A stretch of DNA of 64,000 bases from Microcystis aeruginosa FD4 (GTDB taxonomy: Bacteria > Cyanobacteriota > Cyanobacteriia > Cyanobacteriales > Microcystaceae): assembly GCF_009792235.1 (NCBI RefSeq), contig NZ_CP046973.1:1178001-1242000 (forward strand), given 5' to 3'. The position numbers and the translations under genes were made by a program. Numbering within the stretch: the stretch's first letter is position 1; each line of letters opens with the position of its first letter. This document shows positions 1 through 8,530 of the stretch, piece after piece. The notes beneath the pieces are model-generated. The model did not search any database, was not told the DNA's origin, and saw only the letters and a program-made list of their open reading frames with translations.

Positions 1-1179
1 TAAATCTTTATTAACCAACATTTGCAAGATTTGCCAATCAATCCAAAAAGGAGATTTTTCGATTAATTCTCGATAACTATTCACCCCATCAGCATGGGAT
101 TTAAGAAATTCATCGGCATCTTTACCATCAGGAAGATTGAGGATTTTTAGGTTAACTTGTCCCGAATAAACTAGAGAGTTAATTTCCTCGATCGCCCGTT
201 GTGTCGCTTTAATTCCCGCTTGATCGGCATCAAAATTAAAGATTATTTGTTTACTTTCACTGTAGCGCAAAAGTAGCTTAATTTGCTCTTGACTTAAGGC
301 TGTTCCTAGACAGGCAACCACATTAAGAATACCGGCAGCATGGAGAGCGATCGCATCAAAATAACCCTCGACAACTATCGCTAAATCTTGCTGAATAATT
401 GCCTGTTTAGCTCGAGCGAGAGCAAAGAGAGTTTTTCCCTTTTCAAATAGAGGAGTATCGGGAGAATTTAGATACTTTGGTTGCTCATTACCTAAAGTGC
501 GACTACCAAAAGCGATCGCTCGTCCTTGACTATCAAAAATAGGAATCATTAAACGATCTCGAAATTGATCGTAATAACCACTACCATTTTGACGCGCTTT
601 AATTAATCCGGCTTGTGCCACTAAAGCCACAGGATAGCGCTTTTGTTCCACCAAATAACGATAGAGAGTTTCCCAACCTTCCGGAGAATATCCCAGTTGA
701 AAAGTTGCGATAGTTTCCGCAGTTAATTGTCGTTGTACCTTGAGATAATCTAAAGCTTTTTCCCCTTGGGGTTGACTAAGGGCGTGTTGATAAAAACTCA
801 CTGCCACGGCCATTATTTCGTATAATTGTTCCTTGAGGGATAATTGCTGTTCTAATTCCTGACGCTGTTCTACTGCCAGAGTTTTAATCGGGATTTGATA
901 CCTTCTAGCGAGATCAAAAACCACTTCACTAAAAGATTGTTTTCCCACTTCCATGAGAAATTTAATCCCGTTTCCCCCCGCACCACAGCCAAAACAGTAA
1001 TACATTTGTTTGGCAGGACTAACCGTAAAACTGGGGGATTTTTCCTCATGAAAAGGACATAAACCGACGTATTCCCGTCCCCTTTTTTTGAGGACGACTC
1101 TCTCAGAAATTAAATCCACAATATCAATTCTTTGTTTAACTTCTTCGATCGTATCCGGATGTAGTCGCGGTGTATCCAT
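1..1179 (-). CDS. dnaG: DNA primase DnaG (5' part, runs off window edge)
   Basis: This is the N-terminal 393 codons of the replication primase, which makes RNA primers at the fork; the gene continues beyond base 1. The reading frame starts at the ATG at 1177-1179. Residues about 40-64 form the CHC2 zinc finger (CPFHEEKSPSF, then YCFGCG), the DNA-binding module of bacterial primases. Further in, the TOPRIM catalytic core is visible around positions 190-245 (FDADQAGIKATQRAIEEI on the reverse strand). There is no internal stop, so the visible part looks intact. The heptamer CAGTTAT and a repeat-rich stretch lie directly upstream, so no clear promoter can be assigned. Family identity is seen directly in the motifs; only the missing C-terminus (helicase-interaction domain) cannot be checked. 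Confidence 0.95.
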   Translation of the reverse strand, partial: MDTPRLHPDTIEEVKQRIDIVDLISERVVLKKRGREYVGLCPFHEEKSPSFTVSPAKQMYYCFGCGAGGNGIKFLMEVGKQSFSEVVFDLARRYQIPIKTLAVEQRQELEQQLSLKEQLYEIMAVAVSFYQHALSQPQGEKALDYLKVQRQLTAETIATFQLGYSPEGWETLYRYLVEQKRYPVALVAQAGLIKARQNGSGYYDQFRDRLMIPIFDSQGRAIAFGSRTLGNEQPKYLNSPDTPLFEKGKTLFALARAKQAIIQQDLAIVVEGYFDAIALHAAGILNVVACLGTALSQEQIKLLLRYSESKQIIFNFDADQAGIKATQRAIEEINSLVYSGQVNLKILNLPDGKDADEFLKSHADGVNSYRELIEKSPFWIDWQILQMLVNKDL

Positions 1180-1605
1180 AATCAGTTATCAGGAGTCAGG
1201 AGACAGTATTTAGGGTTTGCTGAAAAAGTTTTTCGTGGGGACAGGGTGTGGGCTTCGGCCGTGAGATCAGCGTTCGACAAAAGCTCACGCCGAGGTCCGA
1301 ACGGGTCATTGATATTCTGGTCGGATTTCATCGAAGCGCTAATTTTGGTGAGTATCTTGTCGAAAAATCTAGCGGGGGCATTCATCCGACATTTTACAGT
1401 TTCATGTCCAGTCCGACTACACCTATAAGGCAAGCATTCTTAGGGACTACTCCCCAAGCGTAAATTTCTGTGTGTCCCACAGTATTTAATTGTTTTGCGT
1501 TCTTACAGTTTGGACTTAATTGAATACCTCAAAATTGAATAGTGATGTGAGAAGGAAAGGGTCAACGTCGGACGTTGGCCCAGAGTGTTCGTTCAGGGTG
1601 GAAGA
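1180..1605. repeat. Repeat-derived non-coding spacer between dnaG and thioredoxin
   Basis: No convincing gene is present. From about 1205 the sequence begins like the end of a MITE seen elsewhere in the window (TTTAGGGTTTGCTGAAAAAG; compare 43581 and 53255). At 1252-1296 two copies of a small GC-rich module meet head to head (CTTCGGCCGTGAG against CTCACGCCGAGG); a single copy interrupts a MITE at 42124-42150. Short open frames here (about 60-83 codons on both strands) have no recognisable domain and overlap one another. A near-perfect inverted repeat at 1559-1581 (GGGTCAACGTC / GACGTTGGCCC) sits just past the thioredoxin stop and could act as its terminator, although the following T-run is poor. 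Confidence 0.6.
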
Positions 1606-1929
1606 CTATAATTGTCGTTCTACCGCAGCCGTAAATTCTTCATAGGGTTTAACCCCAACTAATGTTTCCATCAATTTCCCCTGTTTAAATACCATGACAG
1701 CCGGAATACTTCTAATTCCAAAGCGTTTGGCCACGGGTTTGTTACTGTCCAGGTCGAGTTTGAAGACTTTGGCGCGATCGCGATAGTCATCGGCCAATCG
1801 ATCGATCAACGGTGCCACCAGTTTGCAAGGTCCACACCAGGTTGCTGTGCAATCTACCACCAACAGTGATTCACTCTTTAACAGCGAATCAAATTCAGTT
1901 TCATCTTGAATAAATGTAGCCGTACCCAT
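1606..1929 (-). CDS. Thioredoxin
   Basis: Small dithiol/disulfide oxidoreductase of 107 residues, the usual length of a single-domain thioredoxin. The redox motif WCGPCK lies at residues 31-36 inside the strand context CTATWCGPCKLVAPL. The cis-proline is in RSIPAVMVF (about residue 75), and the conserved substrate-contact segment GVKPYEEF is near the end. Cyanobacteria carry several thioredoxins; TATWCGPCK instead of the common APWCGPCR suggests a paralogue other than the main m-type protein, but I cannot assign the exact class, so no symbol is given. It is monocistronic, transcribed away from the neighbouring conflict operon, with a MITE (1960-2057) just upstream that may have displaced or brought in promoter sequence. 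Confidence 0.93.
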   Translation of the reverse strand: MGTATFIQDETEFDSLLKSESLLVVDCTATWCGPCKLVAPLIDRLADDYRDRAKVFKLDLDSNKPVAKRFGIRSIPAVMVFKQGKLMETLVGVKPYEEFTAAVERQL

Positions 1930-1959
1930 GTTTATATCTCCAAATTGATGCTGTGTGAC

Positions 1960-2057
1960 TTAGGGACTTGCGCTTTGATAATATGCCATCTGGCTGGTCT
2001 GATTCTTCTACAGAGCGATTTTCAAAGCTGGGATATTATTCCCACACCAGTCCCTTA
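1960..2057. mobile_element. MITE family A (about 95 bp, TIR GGGACTTGCG)
   Basis: The segment from TTAGGGACTTGCG to CAGTCCCTTAA is matched almost base for base, in inverse orientation, at 60205-60302. Shared internal words include ATGCCATCTGGCTGGTCTG and TTCTTCTACAGAGCG. Ends are imperfect terminal inverted repeats beginning GGGACTTGCG, flanked by TTA/TAA. There is no coding capacity. It lies in the spacer between the divergently arranged thioredoxin and hydrolase genes. Confidence 0.85.
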
Positions 2058-2153
2058 ACTATTGCAGTTAATCCAGTCTATACAAGTCAAGAATGCTTTA
2101 ATCTTTAAAATTGAAAATCAACAGGGATAGGAAAGTCCTGTAACTGGAGGATC

Positions 2154-3005
2154 ATGGCTAAAATTGTCGGTGTTCATGGTATCGCGCAAGAATTTAGGGG
2201 TAGCCACACGATTTCTGCTGAGTGGTTGCCAAGTCTCAAGGATGGATTGAAACTCGCAGGAACTGAGTTAAAGTCCGATACTGATTTTCTTTGTGCGTTT
2301 TACGGAGATCTTTTCCGGGGAAAATCGAAAGCGATCGGTATTCCGAACTACGATGTTAGTGATATCGATTCCGATTGGGAAAAAGAATTACTCCAGTCCT
2401 GGTGGCAAGAAACGGAACGAGTGGAAAATAATCATCCGAATGCGAATAGCCTTTTGAGAGAAAAATCTACCCCAAAAATTATCCAGAGAGCTTTGTCGGG
2501 GTTAAGTGAATCTCGGTTTTTCGGTGGCATTGCCGAGAAATTGGTGATTTTTTATCTGAAGCAAGTGGGGAGCTATTTACACGATCGAGAGCTAAAACAG
2601 CAGATTCAAAGGCGAGTGATAGAATGTATCGATGAAGATACGCGGGTACTTGTAGCTCATTCTCTCGGTTCGATCGTCTGTTACGAAACTTTATGTCAGC
2701 ATCCCGAATGGCCGATTAAAGTCTTTGTCACTCTCGGTTCTCCTTTGGGGATAAGACAATTGATTTTCGATCGACTGCAACCCTCTCCCCGCGATAACCT
2801 GGGGTGCTGGCCCGGAAATGTGGAAAGATGGGTGAATATCGCGGACGATGGCGATGTGGTGGCGTTGACAAAGCAACTCAACCCTTTATTTGAGGGAACT
2901 GTCGAGGATAAGCTAGTTTATAATGGTTGCGAGGCTCACGATGCCAAAAGGTATCTGACGACGGTTGAAACCGGGGAAGCGATTCGATCGGGGTTAATCG
3001 ATTGA
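2154..3005 (+). CDS. Alpha/beta-hydrolase, putative effector of a VMAP-type conflict operon
   Basis: A 283-residue serine hydrolase of the alpha/beta fold, with no signal peptide, so cytoplasmic. The nucleophile elbow is AHSLGS (Ser170) after the strand TRVLVAHS. Asp in IADDGDVV (231-234) and His262 in CEAHDAKRY are likely triad partners. The N-terminal GVHGIAQ supplies the oxyanion-hole loop typical of this group. The start is an ATG preceded by a good GGAGG site at about 2146. Its TGA overlaps the ATG of the caspase gene by one base, so the two are almost certainly translationally coupled. The substrate is unknown; lipid ester or peptide are both possible. Because it begins an operon with caspase, MoxR and vWA/FGE genes, I infer that it is a second, lytic effector of the same defence or self-killing system rather than a housekeeping enzyme. 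Confidence 0.8.
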   Translation: MAKIVGVHGIAQEFRGSHTISAEWLPSLKDGLKLAGTELKSDTDFLCAFYGDLFRGKSKAIGIPNYDVSDIDSDWEKELLQSWWQETERVENNHPNANSLLREKSTPKIIQRALSGLSESRFFGGIAEKLVIFYLKQVGSYLHDRELKQQIQRRVIECIDEDTRVLVAHSLGSIVCYETLCQHPEWPIKVFVTLGSPLGIRQLIFDRLQPSPRDNLGCWPGNVERWVNIADDGDVVALTKQLNPLFEGTVEDKLVYNGCEAHDAKRYLTTVETGEAIRSGLID

Positions 3006-4855
3006 TGGGTAATGGTATGGATGAAGAAATCAAGTATTATCTAATTGCTTGTGGGACAAAGGATTACAACGCATTCGAGCAGTTACCCAGCGTCGAAACG
3101 GATTTAAAACTGGTGAACAATCTGTTTACCAGTGGTTTTGGATATGAAAGAGTTCTGCCAAGTTTACACTTGAATCCCACAACTAACGATCTTAGAATAA
3201 TATTCCCTAATTGGCTTCGGGATAGAGAGCGCCATGGAACGAAAAATATTCTTATTTTCTACTATTCTGGTCATGGCGAATATTGTCCAGGTGATGGACA
3301 TTATCTCATACTGAAAGATACAGATATTGATTATATATCTTTAACGGCTTTACCGACTCAAGACTTAGTTCGTCCTCTTAACAATAAGCAAGTAACCATC
3401 TTTCAAATTCTCTATATTATTGATACTTGTTACTCCCAAAGTGGTGCGGGAGATATGATAAAATTCGTTAGCAATGCGATCAAACAATATGAAGCGGTTC
3501 GAGGAGCTAATATAGCTATTCATGTTATGGCCGCTTGTAGGGCAAAAGATACAGCGATCGAGGGAGTTTTATCCCGATCACTGCAACAAGCTCTCGATGA
3601 TATAGAAGCGATCGAGTTTGTTTCGCACCGTGGATATATCGATCTGGGTTTGTTGGTTGAGAAAATGAACCAGAATGTTGACAGTAATCAGCGTGTTAAT
3701 TATTCTGCGCTAGGAATTGAAACCTATGCTAGGTTTTTTCCTACTTATACTAAAGCTGACCAAAAATGGGAAAATCAACGATTTAATTTAATCGAAAAAC
3801 TTTTCAATGTTTTAAATATTAATTCCGATAAGAGTTTATTTTTAATCAACTCTTTTCTGTTAGTCTATGAAGATCCCAAATTATCATCTATTTCAAACAT
3901 ACAAGAGCTTAGAGAAAAACTCAAAGATTTGTCTAGTAAGCCAGTTAATAAAGAAATATGTCCTTTGATTTTATTTTCTGAATGGTGCAGATTGAAGTTA
4001 TTTAAGGATCAAAACCTAGATATTGCTGACAATATTGATACTTGGAAAGGCGAGGCTGTTCGATATAGGGATGGTGTGCAATTAGACACAATCAAGAAAT
4101 ATGCGAGAGAATTGTGGGATAAATTTAATAAAATTATCGAACTAGAAGGAAGAATACAAATTCTCATCTCACCCGCAATTGATAAACATAATAATACTGG
4201 CTTACAAACAGAATATTTTCATGTAAATACGATGTTTTTTGTAGGAACAAACAATAAAATTGAGTTAGGGAGCATCTATGAAAAAGAAGAAAGTTTTAGG
4301 TTAGAAGAAATGCCAAATAGTTTCTATCAGGTAATTCCTGAAATATTTTACTATTTACCCGATCAATCGAGACTAGAGATTGAATTTTTCCTTCCATTTG
4401 CTTTGCTGAAACACTCCCTAGAAGATATTAAGTTTAGATGCGATGATCGACCATCTATCGGATACGAGTACCCCGTCTTTATTAACTCTTTTGATCGCTA
4501 TTTCGATGAAGACTTCCGAGAAATCCGCGACGAGATCGAGGAGATCAAGAGAGCTTTATGGGAAAATGGTGGCGATCTTGACCGGGAACATTACTACATC
4601 GGAACCGAACCATCGATCGCCGATCTGGAAGATATCGTCGAATCCCTGCTGATCGCCGTCTGGAGTCGCAACGTCAGGGAACCGATAACAGATAACGATC
4701 TAAACCCCTCGGAATGGAAAACCTGGCCCGATAAGACCAAAGAATTACGCAGAAACAACCGAAAAATCGCCCTTTTCTGGGACGATCTATACCCCAAACC
4801 CGCCCCGAGACCGAGACCTCTAAACACGAAAGTGGTGGAATCCAATGGCCGATAA
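3005..4855 (+). CDS. Caspase-family protease fused to VMAP-C-like domain
   Basis: A 616-residue protein. Residues 1-200 form a caspase-like (C14) protease: the catalytic His is in YYSGHGEYC (about His90) and the Cys in IIDTCYSQSG (about Cys142), both intact. The middle (about 240-400) is charged and helical with no recognisable family. The C-terminal about 220 residues resemble the C-terminal domain of vWA-MoxR-associated proteins: EIEFFLPFALLKHSLEDIKF, then IGYEYPVFINSFDRYF, and a final FWDDLYPKP. The ATG at 3005 overlaps the upstream stop; a TTG at 3002 is a less likely start. It overlaps the MoxR gene by 11 bp. Known VMAP systems put the effector and VMAP in one polypeptide, with MoxR and vWA proteins as switches; that is the model inferred here. 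Proteolytic targets cannot be read from sequence. Confidence 0.85.
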   Translation: MGNGMDEEIKYYLIACGTKDYNAFEQLPSVETDLKLVNNLFTSGFGYERVLPSLHLNPTTNDLRIIFPNWLRDRERHGTKNILIFYYSGHGEYCPGDGHYLILKDTDIDYISLTALPTQDLVRPLNNKQVTIFQILYIIDTCYSQSGAGDMIKFVSNAIKQYEAVRGANIAIHVMAACRAKDTAIEGVLSRSLQQALDDIEAIEFVSHRGYIDLGLLVEKMNQNVDSNQRVNYSALGIETYARFFPTYTKADQKWENQRFNLIEKLFNVLNINSDKSLFLINSFLLVYEDPKLSSISNIQELREKLKDLSSKPVNKEICPLILFSEWCRLKLFKDQNLDIADNIDTWKGEAVRYRDGVQLDTIKKYARELWDKFNKIIELEGRIQILISPAIDKHNNTGLQTEYFHVNTMFFVGTNNKIELGSIYEKEESFRLEEMPNSFYQVIPEIFYYLPDQSRLEIEFFLPFALLKHSLEDIKFRCDDRPSIGYEYPVFINSFDRYFDEDFREIRDEIEEIKRALWENGGDLDREHYYIGTEPSIADLEDIVESLLIAVWSRNVREPITDNDLNPSEWKTWPDKTKELRRNNRKIALFWDDLYPKPAPRPRPLNTKVVESNGR

Positions 4856-5945
4856 ACCAGTTCCCAAACCAGAAGACCTTCGCATCTACCGGGGTTTGAC
4901 CCTGAGTGCGGATAGTTTACCCAAACCCGAAGAACAAAGAAAACACCTCGATCGCATCCCACCCCCACCTCCATGGCGCAGTTTTAGCCTATCCCCAGAA
5001 AAATGGACAGAAGCGGCGAAATTGCAGGAAATACCGCCCGAACAGGGAAAAATCGACCCTAGAGCCTTAGGATTCGTCGCGGATAAAAAAGCGGTGGAAC
5101 TGGTGAACGCTGCCCTCTGTTTGCGTCGTCCCCTACTGATCGAGGGCAACCCTGGCGCCGGCAAGACTTCCCTGGCCTATGCGGTCGCACGGGAATTGGG
5201 ATTACCCGGCCCCTACCGTTGGTCGATCGTTTCCCGCACCACCCTTAAAGAGGGTCTTTATGCCTACGATGCGATCGGACGGTTACAGGAAGCTTCCCTA
5301 CAAAGACAGAAAGTGGGAGAGGACGGAAAGTATGAGGAACCAGATATCGGCAGCTATCTAAGATTAGGCCCCATGGGGATGGCTTTTTATCAATCCCGTC
5401 CCGGACGACCGGCGGTGCTGCTAATTGATGAGATCGATAAAAGCGATATCGATATGCCTAACGATCTCCTCCATATTTTCGAGGAGGGATTTTTTGAGAT
5501 ACCGGAACTGACACGATTAAAAACCGGCGACCAATCCGTTCTTCCCTATCGCGGTCAAGAGGATGACAGCGAGGAAAAAATCCCGATCGAGCGAGGTTGT
5601 GTGTCCTGCAAGGAGTTCCCCCTAGTATTCATGACCAGTAACGAGGCCCGGGAGTTTCCCCCCGCTTTTCTGCGTCGATGTTTGCGTTTAAGACTCGAAC
5701 AACCCGATAACGAGGATGATTTCTATCGGATACTAGAGCAACGTTTCCCCTCGGAGCGCCTAAATCAATTGGACGAACCGGCCAGAGAACTAATCCGGGA
5801 ATTTCTCGATCGAATCAAACGCAAAGACAAACTAGCCACCGATCAACTCCTCAACGCGGTCTATCTGTTACTACAGGGAAACGACCTCAACGCCACTGAT
5901 CGCCAATCGCTCCTAGACACCATCTTTAAATCCTTGCAAGGGTAG
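4845..5945 (+). CDS. MoxR-type AAA+ ATPase of the conflict operon
   Basis: A 366-residue AAA+ ATPase of the MoxR group. A proline-rich N-terminal extension (1-60) precedes Walker A GNPGAGKTS (101-109), Walker B AVLLIDEIDKSD (about 188-199), sensor 1 in VFMTSNEAREFPPAF (about 260-275) and the arginine stretch FLRRCLRLRL. MoxR ATPases remodel or chaperone partner proteins and pair with vWA-domain proteins. Here the gene lies between a caspase/VMAP-C protein (11-bp overlap) and a vWA-like protein (8-bp gap), exactly the order expected for ternary VMAP systems. The presumed role is ATP-dependent switching that holds the effector off or releases it. All ATPase motifs are intact. Confidence 0.88.
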   Translation: MADKPVPKPEDLRIYRGLTLSADSLPKPEEQRKHLDRIPPPPPWRSFSLSPEKWTEAAKLQEIPPEQGKIDPRALGFVADKKAVELVNAALCLRRPLLIEGNPGAGKTSLAYAVARELGLPGPYRWSIVSRTTLKEGLYAYDAIGRLQEASLQRQKVGEDGKYEEPDIGSYLRLGPMGMAFYQSRPGRPAVLLIDEIDKSDIDMPNDLLHIFEEGFFEIPELTRLKTGDQSVLPYRGQEDDSEEKIPIERGCVSCKEFPLVFMTSNEAREFPPAFLRRCLRLRLEQPDNEDDFYRILEQRFPSERLNQLDEPARELIREFLDRIKRKDKLATDQLLNAVYLLLQGNDLNATDRQSLLDTIFKSLQG

Positions 5946-5953
5946 GGGGAGAG

Positions 5954-8473
5954 ATGGAAGGGAAGAAAGCCATCTGGTGGCAAGACGAGAGGGAAATGGC
6001 AGAACTGATCTGGTGCGCTGCTTACCTCGATCGCATTATCGCGCCCCTGGAGCAGCCCGAACAGTCGGAATCAACCCTATCTAATGACAAGGAAGATAAC
6101 CGGTCATCCGGCAGCAGTGAAGAAACCCCTCCCCCCGGAGCGATCGAGTCAACCACTCCCATTGTCCATCCCGAAAACATCGATCGCTCGACGCAGCCCC
6201 CCCCGAAGCGCGATTCGGTCGAGAGCGATCGTTCTTCTCCCGTCCGCGTCCCCGATCCCTTTCCGATACCTGAACCCGCGGCCATCAGTAAGGCAATTCT
6301 CCCCCTAGCGCGTCGCGTGCCTGGATTACGGGCCGACGAGTTGGATATCGAGGTTACAGTGGAACGGACGGCCGAAGCGGGGGGATTGCCGATTCTCGCT
6401 TTCCGACCCCCCCTAGAACGTTGGTTAGAGGTTCACCTGCTGATCGATCGCTCTCCCCCGATGGAATTTTGGGGAGATCTAGCGGGGGGAATGACCACTC
6501 TCTTCCGTTGGCAAGGCTTTTTTCGGGACGTGCGGGTTTGGTGGTTCGAGACGGGTGAAAATCAACCTCGTTTACTTTCTGGTGCGGGGCAAATCGAACG
6601 GAACCCTCGCAGTCTGGTGGCACCCTCTGGGAACCGACTTTTTATTGTTTTAACCGATACTTTGGGGAAAGCTTGGCGATCGGGAGCTGCTTTTGCCACC
6701 CTGGCCGATCTGGGAAAAGAACATCCCGTCACCATCGCTCACATTTTCCCGCAGCAGCTATGGCCACGAACCGCTTTAGAGGGGGCGATCCTCCGGCCTT
6801 TGATCGCACTCGCTCCCGCTGCTGCCAACGCAACACTGCAAGTGGGGGAAAGACTCCGCACGAAGCAGATTCTCTATCGGTTCCCTATTTTCAATCTATC
6901 CCCCGCTCACTTTGCAACTTGGGCGAAATTTATCGCTGGGAGCGGTGGTAACTCCATTCAGGGGGTTTTAATGCGATCGACCACTGCGGGGGTGGATATG
7001 GGTGAAACCGGAGAAGAAGAGGCAGCCGCGACCGGAGCGGAATCCCCGGAAGAGTTATTGAGAGGCTTTTTAATCGATGCCAGTCCCTTGGCCCGAGAAC
7101 TGGCTAAAGTGCTGGCGGCCGTTCCCCTGATTCCTCCAGTGATGCGATTGGCACAAAGGCGATTTTTACCCGATAGTAAACATTGGCATCTAGCGGAGGT
7201 CTTTTTTAGCGGACTGGTGCAAAAGTCTATTTTTAGTCCAGAGGGAGCGACGGTTACGGATGCTTGGTACGATTTTTACCCCGGCATTCGTCAGCTACTG
7301 TTGGCAGATAGTGCCGCTAGACGCACGATCGATATTTGGCGGGGCATCGGCGATTATATTCGCGACCATTACGGCGAATTTCGCGATTTTCAGGCTCTAA
7401 TCCCTAATCCACAGGGTTCTCTAGAGGATGCAGTCAGCGATCGCTCTCTCTACTTTGCCGAGGTGGACGCTGCTGTTCTCCGCACTTGGGGGGGAGAGTA
7501 CGCCGATATCGCTGGAAACATCGAGGAGAGCGTGAGGCAGCGAAAACAGGAAATCTTGACCCCCAAAGAACTCCCTAAATTCACCTTCGAGACCCTATAC
7601 GTCGATAAACGGGGAGAAATTACCAAAACAGAACACCTGGAGGCCTACTACTACAAGGAACCCCTAGGCGAGGAAATCGAACCCCTGACCATGGTTGCTA
7701 TCCCGGGGGGCGAATTCCTGATGGGTTCACCAGGAGAAAAGGACGATCGTGAGTCTCAAAAACCCCAACACCCCGTGAGCGTGAGTGCCTTTTACCTGAG
7801 CCAAACTCCGATTACGCGGGTGCAATGGCGGTTCGTGGCCAACCTACCGCGGGAAGGAAAAGACCTCAATCTAGACCCCGCGCGCTTTAAGGAAAGCGAT
7901 AACAACCCCGTCGAGTCCGTGAGTTGGTACGATGCGATCGAATTCTGCGCTCGTCTGTCCCGTCACACGGGAAAAAATTACCGTTTACCGAGTGAGGCCG
8001 AGTGGGAATACGCTTGTAGAGCGGGAACAACCACCCCCTTCCACTTTGGCGAGACGATCACGGGAAAACTGGCGAATTACGATAGTTCAAGGGTCTATCA
8101 ACAAGAAAAGGCGAAAAAATCTCCGGGGAAAACCAGCCCCGTCCGCTCCTATCCCCCCAACGCTTTCGGGCTGTACGATATGCACGGGAATGTTTGGGAG
8201 TGGTGTTTAGATCCGTGGCACGGTGATTATCAAGGCGCACCGCCCACAGACGGGAGCGTTTGGGACGAAAAAAATATTGATAATCGTTATCAAAATGTAT
8301 TAAATAGTATAAATGAACTCTTGACGGATAACCGATCTTGTGTAGTGCGGGGCGGTTCTTGGTACTTCAATCCAAATAACTGCCGTTCCGCTTACCGTTA
8401 CTTCTACAACCGCCGCGACAACAACAACAACGTCAGTTTTCGCGTGGTGTGCGGTGCCCGGAGGACTTTGTAA
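5954..8473 (+). CDS. vWA-like (SAV_2336-type) protein with C-terminal FGE-sulfatase domain
   Basis: An 839-residue protein, third component of the VMAP-type operon. Residues 40-110 are a low-complexity Pro/Ser linker. Residues about 115-330 resemble the SAV_2336-type vWA-like domain (LADELDIEV-type entry seen as ADELDIEVTVERTAE, then RWLEVHLLIDRSPPM). The metal site is degenerate (DRSPP instead of DxSxS), so metal binding is doubtful. Residues about 370-480 look like helical linker modules. Residues about 578-836 are a formylglycine-generating-enzyme/sulfatase (C-type-lectin-like) fold: AIPGGEFLMGS, YRLPSEAEWEYACRAGTTT, LYDMHGNVWEWC, VVRGGSWYFNP. The C-terminus is unusually rich in Asn, Tyr and Phe codons of the form AAC/TAC/TTC, the signature of a DGR variable region (separate entry). 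I infer a ligand- or invader-sensing role for this domain rather than enzymatic activity. Confidence 0.87.
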   Translation: MEGKKAIWWQDEREMAELIWCAAYLDRIIAPLEQPEQSESTLSNDKEDNRSSGSSEETPPPGAIESTTPIVHPENIDRSTQPPPKRDSVESDRSSPVRVPDPFPIPEPAAISKAILPLARRVPGLRADELDIEVTVERTAEAGGLPILAFRPPLERWLEVHLLIDRSPPMEFWGDLAGGMTTLFRWQGFFRDVRVWWFETGENQPRLLSGAGQIERNPRSLVAPSGNRLFIVLTDTLGKAWRSGAAFATLADLGKEHPVTIAHIFPQQLWPRTALEGAILRPLIALAPAAANATLQVGERLRTKQILYRFPIFNLSPAHFATWAKFIAGSGGNSIQGVLMRSTTAGVDMGETGEEEAAATGAESPEELLRGFLIDASPLARELAKVLAAVPLIPPVMRLAQRRFLPDSKHWHLAEVFFSGLVQKSIFSPEGATVTDAWYDFYPGIRQLLLADSAARRTIDIWRGIGDYIRDHYGEFRDFQALIPNPQGSLEDAVSDRSLYFAEVDAAVLRTWGGEYADIAGNIEESVRQRKQEILTPKELPKFTFETLYVDKRGEITKTEHLEAYYYKEPLGEEIEPLTMVAIPGGEFLMGSPGEKDDRESQKPQHPVSVSAFYLSQTPITRVQWRFVANLPREGKDLNLDPARFKESDNNPVESVSWYDAIEFCARLSRHTGKNYRLPSEAEWEYACRAGTTTPFHFGETITGKLANYDSSRVYQQEKAKKSPGKTSPVRSYPPNAFGLYDMHGNVWEWCLDPWHGDYQGAPPTDGSVWDEKNIDNRYQNVLNSINELLTDNRSCVVRGGSWYFNPNNCRSAYRYFYNRRDNNNNVSFRVVCGARRTL
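8339..8470 (+). other. DGR-like variable region at the end of the FGE-sulfatase domain
   Basis: The last about 44 codons contain clustered AAC, TAC and TTC codons: W-Y-F-N-P-N-N-C, then A-Y-R-Y-F-Y-N, then D-N-N-N-N-V. If each TAC/TTC derives from AAC, every change is at an adenine, the pattern made by diversity-generating retroelements, in which a template repeat with AAC codons is copied by an error-prone reverse transcriptase. C-type-lectin/FGE domains are the usual DGR targets. The GC-rich tail (TGCGGTGCCCGGAGG, 8450-8464) is in the place of an initiation-of-mutagenic-homing site. No reverse transcriptase and no second AAC-rich template are present in this window, so the template would have to act from elsewhere. 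The pattern is seen; the mechanism is inferred. Confidence 0.6.
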
Positions 8474-8530
8474 CCCTTTTTCTCTTTTTTTCCCTTTTTA
8501 CCCTCATTCCCTTTTCTGGAATTTTTTCAC

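Noticed and set aside
1182..1463. Three overlapping 60-83 codon frames near dnaG
   Set aside because: They overlap on both strands in repeat-derived sequence and show no protein-like features.
8339..8470. A local DGR template or reverse transcriptase in the window
   Set aside because: No second AAC-rich copy and no reverse-transcriptase motif (such as YADD/xxDD context) was seen on either strand.
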